NCBI GenBank assembly: GCA_003427395.1
Contig: BFEA01000048.1
Span: 3,221,562 to 3,285,561 of the forward strand
DNA from: Chara braunii
Taxonomy: Eukaryota; Streptophyta; Charophyceae; Charales; Characeae
Length of the DNA stretch: 64,000 bases
Reading direction: 5' to 3'
Positions 57,995 to 64,000 of the stretch are shown here, in pieces. Positions within the stretch are counted from its first letter, which is position 1, and every line of letters begins with the position of its first letter. Under the pieces are notes generated by a model. The model was not told where the DNA came from and made no database searches. It saw nothing but the letters and a program-made list of their open reading frames with translations. The position numbers and the translations under genes are program-made.

Positions 57995-58045
57995 TCTATC
58001 TGATTCTTAATCCTAAGGTCGCGGGTTCAAGTCCCGACGGACCGA
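57995..58045 (+). pseudogene. tRNA-like 3' half (tRNA-Lys-like relic)
   Basis: GATTCTTAATCCTAAGGTCG followed by CGGGTTCAAGTCCCG resembles the anticodon loop to T-arm part of a tRNA-Lys with a CTT anticodon. The T-stem has four good pairs around TTCAAGT, which also fits a pol III B box. No matching 5' half or acceptor strand is present, so it is not a functional tRNA. It may be a SINE head remnant or a chance match. Confidence 0.35.
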
Positions 58046-58210
58046 AGGCGGGGTAAAAAGTGGTGGGTTGGTCCCCGACTCCTTACCAAAAAGGAGCTAG
58101 CCTGAAGGCCAGAGGATTCGTTTCCTATATCTATTGTTTGATAGTCAGCGTCCAAACCTACTGGGCTAGCTCCTGCTTCAAGTAAGACAAGAGCAGTCCA
58201 GGTAAAAGTA

Positions 58211-58455
58211 ACAGTCATTTCGTGCAAAAGAACGTATTATTTTTTTTTAATGAAATTAAAATTGAGTTTTTGGACCGAAATCCGGTCCAAATTTTTGGCT
58301 CATGGGGTTCCGACATTCCTAGAACGCCGGACCCCTATATGTATCTAGTCGCAGTTTGAGACCATATACATCTAGGGGGGCGAATTTCGGCCCAAAAAAC
58401 TCGATTTTAATTTCGTTCAAAAAATATAATATGTCCGTTTTGATGAAATGTCTGT
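58211..58455. mobile_element. Mariner/Stowaway-like foldback MITE
   Basis: Inverted arms of some 70-80 bases: the left begins ACAGTCATTTCGTGC and contains AATGAAATTAAAATTGAG and TTTTTGGACCGAAAT; the right, reversed, begins ACAGACATTTCATC and contains AACGAAATTAAAATCGAG and TTTTTTGGGCCGAAAT. TA lies outside both ends (58,209-58,210 and 58,456-58,457). It is 245 bp and non-coding. The TA duplication and the ACAG ends point to Tc1/mariner mobilisation. That family call is inferred. Confidence 0.75.
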
Positions 58456-59963
58456 TAAGTAGAGTAGTCGGGCACAACCCCACTTGTGGTTTGAGCCCTA
58501 CTTTAAGTCCGTATGTGCATGCACACTTTCTGGTCTGCGTTCATGTCTGAATGCTTGTCGGCTTGAGTGTGAGTGTGCGACCTACTAGGGTACTTGATTG
58601 TGTGGAAAGCCTGAGGGTTGGTACTTACCCGCAACCGTGACACTGGGGGCAGAGGGCAAACATAAGAGAGGAGGAGTGTCGAACTGGATCGTAAACGCAG
58701 GAAACATGCAATCAAAGAGAAATGAGAAAGCGAATATATAGGAAGAAGAAAAATCTTAGAGGGAGAGAAGGAGGAGACTGCTACAGGAAAAAGTGAGGTT
58801 AGGGGGAAATGAAGAATGTATCAGGACGACGTAACAGTCAAATACATTACAAGGGAAGGGGTGATGACATTCGCCAGAGAGAAGAAGTGAGTAAAAAGGG
58901 AAAATGGAAACCTGTGCTCGGCGTGATAAGCATAGTAGAAAGGTTGCAATAAGTGAGTCTGACACTATTCGCGTCGGATAACACAATGGGAAATAGATTG
59001 TATCGATCTTGAATGGGGAATGTCAAGTAAGCGTGAGTCATCGACAGATGCTTATAACGAGTCAGCTAACTACGTGCATTAACGATACACAATCTAAAAT
59101 GTGAATGTTCACATCCACTTTACTTATTCAATTAATATTATCTTATTATTTTTCTTATTTACTACAGTTATTATTATTATTTTTTTCATTCTCGCTCTTT
59201 GATTGTAATCAAGCCGAAAACATGGCCAGATACGGCAATTGAAATCGAGAGATGAGCGGGTGACGAGGAATAGACCATGTGAATATTTGGCTTTTAAACA
59301 TGTCATTGCAATTTGACTATCGTCATTTGTAAAGTTCATCCTCCTTGTACATCTGCATCGGGCTGTGAATACGGCTGTGATACATAGAGGAGAAGCGATT
59401 CGTGATGCAAGTAATAAAAGAAGAAAGCGGCAGAGATAATGAATGCGCGGTCCTAAGGAAGATAAGTGGGAACAAAAAATGTATGGTGAAGAGAGGAGAC
59501 GAGAGGGGATAAGCGAAAAGCAGACGTGTAGAGAAGGATGGGCGCTAAAAGAAAGAAGGGAAGAAAGATGTAGGAGGAAGGTTAAGAAAGGAAAAAATGA
59601 GGTAGAGAAAGGAAATAAGAACTTACCCGATCGTCACAGACTGTTGCAACCCTGAATACAGTGCCCCGGCATGACTCTATCAGGCCGAAGGGATAATTAT
59701 AATTGATTTATTATGATTTATTTATTATTTTTATTATTAATATTTGTTACTTCTCTTATTGTTTTATTAATTATTTTTAATTATTTGGTGGGGATGCATT
59801 GTCGCTCTGGCACAGGGGAATGCCTAGGTGAGCTTGAGTCATCTGATCATGGTGATTACGACCTTGCCTTGGTACACATCACCCGTTGCTCCTACTGATT
59901 GAATGGTCCGGCGAAAAGTCTGGGTAGCGGTGATCTCTGCTTTACCTTACCTCCGTCGTTCAC

Positions 59964-60444
59964 CATGCATTCAGGTGTTGAAAGTTGAAACATTTACTTG
60001 AATGTTAATGCTCAAGAAAGACCAACAGGAAGGAGACAGTTTAGACGGTGTGCTGACCTTGTGGATACAGAATAGACATAATCTGATAATGAGGTGTGCA
60101 AGATCTATGTTCACGACTAGTCCAAACGATTTCTGGTATGATTCACGCGCAATTTGAATACGCAGAAACTATGTTTTCAAGTATAGTGCACGACGACGAC
60201 ATTCATGCCTACACGGCCCAGAAACAACCAGAAGAAATAAAAATTCATGCAAATGGCACTATTACAGTCCTTGCCAATTTCGAAAGCACTAGTTCACGAG
60301 AAAAGGCAAATGTAGTCCAAGTCGCAAAATAGAAAATGGACGAATTTGGAAAGAAAGAAAGGACAGACAGACGCACAGTCAAACAGATGTTGTCACACAC
60401 ACAGTCATAGCGACACTCGCACACAACAAACATACACAGGCACC
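59964..60444 (+). other. Block present in copy B, absent in copy A
   Basis: Copy A reads GTTCAC directly into AAGGACACG (32,527-32,540). In copy B 481 bases lie between the same words. CAC occurs at both ends of the block, which suits a deletion from copy A by short homology better than an insertion, as no duplication or inverted ends are seen. It holds a 78-codon plus-strand frame (60,096-60,332; IKIHANGTITVLANFEST) of unknown kind. Confidence 0.6.
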
Positions 60445-61130
60445 AAGACACGTGGTCACAGTGACATATCGATACATTGTAACACAAACATTGTGATACA
60501 CATGCATAGATACACAACACAGATACACAACAAAAACACAACACAAATACACAATAACACAACACAGATGCACAACGAAAACACAACACAGATACACAGT
60601 GAGACACATACACAGTCACAGGTACACAGTGCACCGTAACGCACAAGCACATAGATACACATTGACATGCAAAACACAGATACACCGTGACGCACAGAGA
60701 GAGACGGTAGTATACAAAGAAAAAGAGGGACAAATAAAGAGAAATAGAGAGGGAGAGGAGAGAGACACGTACTTGGTCTTCATGATAGTCTGCCAACGTC
60801 GATATCTCCATATACCACGTTTCGGTTGCTGACGTCAGCAGTTGCATTGTCAATTCATAGCCTGATAGGAGTTGTGTCATCGTAGTCTGGGCGTCAAGCG
60901 CCAGATAGGAGGACAAACTCTAGGTACTCATGCTGGTGATGGTAAAAGTATGCTCGCATTGACACTCGGATTCAGTGTCCAGTTCTCCTTGGTGATACAT
61001 CGATGCAATCCTGCTTTCCGGCAAGTGTAGAACTTCCTCGTTTTCGATGGGATCTTACCACCTGCAATCTGTCCGATTGCTTTACCCATGGCCTTACATT
61101 GTTATTATTATTATTATTATTATTTTATTT
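60445..61130. repeat. CA-rich array and AT tract in copy B
   Basis: The (CA)-rich array at 60,445-60,720 matches 32,530-32,725. A short (TTA)n and TTTTA run lies at 61,099-61,145. Frames on either strand here are repeat products. Confidence 0.8.
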
Positions 61131-62776
61131 TATTTTATTTTATTTTCTTGTTTTTGTTGTTGATTTGTGACCCCAACCAGCCTTGTGACCACCCTAAGTG
61201 AAGACAGGCCTGAAGGACTGCAAGGGTTTTTTACTTTAGCAGTTTCCAAAGCAGATCTTAGATAGTGTTGCACGATGATTGGTTGAAAGTTCAATCGGGG
61301 CCTTACCCCATGGATTCCTCCGAAAGACGCTGTTGCGCAGGCGGTGACACTCTGAGCACACACAGCGTGAAGCTGGGACATCACAAAGTGGTTGCGGGTC
61401 ATTGAGAAAGCAGCATTGCCGCCACATCCGCGCATGACACTAAGTGGTGTGGGTCACGGCCAGACAGGGAGACGCCGTCAGGTTATGGCCAGATGTATAG
61501 AACAGCGGGTATGCACCCGTGCAGTTGGCAAACGAATAACACAGAAAGACGAACGTGGGCCGCGCGGTCTTCAGATAAGCCTGCAAAACAACATACCGCA
61601 TCAGTATGATCTTTCAGGCAAGGTAGTAATCACCCACACACTATCCTTGAGACACGCATGAGGCGCAGCAAGCAGGCTGTTATGACCAGGGTTGTGTGAC
61701 GAAAACAAAAAGGGTGAATGTGGGCTAAGACAAAAGGCAGATGAGAAAGAGAGAAGTGTGAGAAGAGGGCGACAGGGGAAAAGTTTTGTCACAAAAGAGA
61801 ACATCAATATGCGACTTATGCCTTCTCTTTGGTCATTTAAGAACGTCGACTTCATTATTTTACTATTGTTATCATTACTGTTAGTATTGTTATTATTTTT
61901 AGTATTATCTTGTTCTCACCATGGCGAGTGTCATTATTATTATTATTAGTTATCATTATTACTATTATTTATTTTGCTATTTTGCTATTGATATTATTGG
62001 ACATCGTGTGTTAAACGGAGGCTAGAAAATGAAGAGAATGTGAGATACCCGAAAGGAGGGACGCATTGTTACTATGTGATGGTATCTACCTCCTCCGTCC
62101 TCCTCCATTGTTTTCTCTAATGAATCCTCTCAGGCACCTATCTCTCTGACTATAGGTGTTTGCTGATAAGTTCCACTTAGATAACTCGTGCTTCGTTAAC
62201 TTAAAGGTTTGAACAATCAATTATATAGACTAGGCATGAACAATAACAGGCGATTGCGGGAGCTTTGCCGGAGTTCATGCGAAACTCTGGAGGCAGGGAA
62301 CAATACGGTACGCACACTCCAGCCTAACCTATAAAACTATTAAAACCTATAACCTTCAGATGATTGTTTTTGTTTGTATTAATAAAGAGAGTACTTTGTG
62401 TCAGGGATTTCTTTAGGACTGAACTCAAGATAAAGGGGGATGAGTTGTCTGTATGGAGAATCTTGGATATGGACACAGACTGCGTATGACTAATTGTTCC
62501 TAAAAGGCATTGCGAGAACGAGGGGTTGTCATGAGAACTGTCTCACTATGTGATTGTTTATTTGCGGGAATATGGCAACAAGGGAATCGACTCCGTGAAG
62601 TCTTGCCTTGGTTAATAGACCACCTGACATGGATGGGCTGAAGGGTTGTGCATGCCAATTGATTAAGGTACTGTGAGAGTGGAAATCATTGACTAACCTT
62701 CGTCATACGAATGCATCTTCTCAAACCTAAACTAACACATATTAGAGATCAGGCGGACGGTGTTTAAGGTACGCAG

Positions 62777-63103
62777 CTACGTTACCGAACGTACACGTAC
62801 GAGGCCTTTCCGTACGCAACGTACAAATAATATATGTACGGGAACCTGTACTCCCCCGTACGACCCGTACGAAAAAAAAAAACATCATCAAAAAAATCCG
62901 AAAACAATATATGTGATGCAACATCCCACAACAAGTAACATTTATCCGAGCACCATCTGCAAATTCTTATTAGAACTAGAGAAAAAAAATAAAAAGCAGT
63001 AAAAAAAATTAAAAAAAAGTCGTACGGGCCTTGAGTACGAGTAGCGTACAAGAAATAAGTACAACTTGTACTCGTACGACAGTGAGTACGAATCGCAACG
63101 TAG
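62777..63103. mobile_element. MITE inserted in copy B, with 8-bp target duplication
   Basis: GTACGCAG lies on both sides (62,769-62,776 and 63,104-63,111). Copy A has the empty site (AAGGTATGCAATAAGGAGG near 34,918-34,936), so the insertion boundaries are exact. Ends are CTACGTTACC and, reversed, CTACGTTGCG. Both arms are rich in CGTACG words, with an A-rich centre. It is 327 bp and non-coding. An 8-bp duplication suits hAT elements, but the ends do not match the usual hAT start. Confidence 0.85.
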
Positions 63104-63279
63104 GTACGCAGTGAGGAGGGAATTCCCGAGTGGACCACCTTGCTGAAGGTTGCCTCGATCGTGGGGCGTAGGTCTCGTAGGGCCTACTCACATAACTTAA
63201 AGGACTTCTGAATGATCCAGAGAATAAGAGGCGTCACACTTGTAAGATAACCAAGTCGTCTAGAGAAACTTACGAAGGT

Positions 63280-63760
63280 GATAGGAGGAGCTAAACCCCG
63301 TGAGGCGTACCCAATCGCTTAATTCTGCACGAATAAGGGAGGTGGTAGTAAGAGAAACAAGGCTCCGTGAAGCCTGCCTTATTACCCACCAGTCGTGCTT
63401 CAATGCAAGTCAACGATAGCTGCCTTATTACCCACCATCTGTGCTTCAATGCAAGTCAACGATAGGAGGAGCTAGGCCCCGTGAGGCCTACCCTATCGCT
63501 CAATTCCGCATGGATAAGGGAGGTGGTAGTAAGAGAAGCAAGACTCCGTGAAGCCTGCCTTATTACCCATCAGTCGTGCTTTAATATGAGTCAAAGATAG
63601 GAGGAGCGAGGCCCCTAGAGGCCTGCCCAATCGCCCAATCGCATGAATAAGGAAGATGGTAGTAAGAGATGTAAGGTGAAGCTTGCCTTATTACCAATTG
63701 CCCTTGATCCAATGCGATTTAGTGAATAGGAGAAGTGAGACCCCTTAATGTCTGCCCTAT
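63280..63760 (+). repeat. Tandem hairpin array with CCGTGA loops, copy B
   Basis: Units start at 63,280, 63,461 and 63,595, with a collapsed remnant at 63,414-63,460 and a last diverged hairpin near 63,722 (GTGAATAGG/CCTATCAC). Stems and loops are as in 35,065-35,640. One related isolated hairpin is at about 62,583 (AAGGGAATCGACTCCGTGAA). Confidence 0.75.
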
Positions 63761-64000
63761 CACAATCAGTGTGAATCAGACGCCAACTTGAAAGTGAAGA
63801 TGAATAGACCAAATAGGTTTTGGCCAATCGCCCACCGATTGGCCGCACTTGAATAGATCCCGAGTGATGTACCACTCTATCACTGATCAACATGATGAAC
63901 AGAAGACATTAAAAGCCCCAAAAGGGGGCAATCGATTATTGACAAAACCATTTTTTTTAATTCTATTGAGGTGAGGATGGTAGGAACGTAGCCCCGTGAG

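Larger units (their letters stand above)
58658..64000 (+). repeat. Long dispersed repeat, copy B
   Basis: It matches 31,231-35,848 in the same order and direction, from ATAAGAGAGGAGGAGTGTCG to GAGGTGAGGATGGTAGGAAC at the window edge. It is longer by an extra block at 59,964-60,444, the MITE at 62,777-63,103 and differing microsatellites. No convincing gene. The repeat continues beyond the window. Confidence 0.88.

Overview
The window looks like repeat-rich, gene-poor nuclear DNA of a streptophyte (land-plant lineage or its algal relatives). The support is: L1-type LINEs whose ORF1 ends in a CCHC knuckle as in plant LINEs, Ty3/gypsy elements with a primer-binding site matching plant tRNA-Asp, several MITEs, and a type III hammerhead ribozyme like those of plant retrozymes. 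The wording of the gypsy gag/pol proteins reminds me of elements from the charophyte alga Chara braunii. That is memory, not a search, and the species is uncertain. I find no intact host gene. Almost every long reading frame belongs to a broken mobile element.

Layout. 1-1.1 kb: CA-rich microsatellite running into a gag fragment. 1.1-10.1 kb: two copies and several scraps of a non-coding, A-tailed repeat made of repeating modules. 10.1-15.0 kb: a 5'-truncated LINE on the minus strand. 15.65-15.87 kb: a foldback element. 16.6-25.9 kb: a complete 9.3-kb LINE on the minus strand with 14-bp target-site duplications, but with stops, frameshifts and a 3' internal deletion. Both LINEs and the non-coding repeat end in the same tail sequence, which suggests the LINE machinery moved the non-coding repeat. 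26-29.2 kb: LINE tails, tandem duplications and two MITEs. 29.6-30.9 kb: microsatellites, a degenerate GC-rich stretch, and a complete hammerhead ribozyme motif at 30,598-30,653.

30.9-35.85 kb (repeat A) and 58.66-64.0 kb (repeat B) are diverged direct copies of one long non-coding repeat. Each carries a tandem array of hairpins with a conserved CCGTGA loop. Between them lies a decayed Ty3/gypsy element (about 37.4-55.2 kb): tRNA-Asp primer site, unidentified ORFs, gag with CCHC knuckle, protease, RT, RNase H, integrase, then an extra coiled-coil/CCHC ORF. Its pol is split exactly after RNase H by a second element of the same family (45.3-50.2 kb), which has LTRs and a primer site but no coding capacity. 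Repeat B has had about 2.6 kb at its left edge inverted and carries a MITE (62,777-63,103) absent from repeat A.

How the parts fit: these are mobile-element systems rather than cellular pathways, in at least two autonomous/parasite pairs (LINE with A-tailed non-coding repeat; gypsy with nested non-coding LTR element), plus MITEs and a self-cleaving RNA. Repeats A and B may be very long LTRs of the gypsy element, which sequence beyond 64,000 would test.
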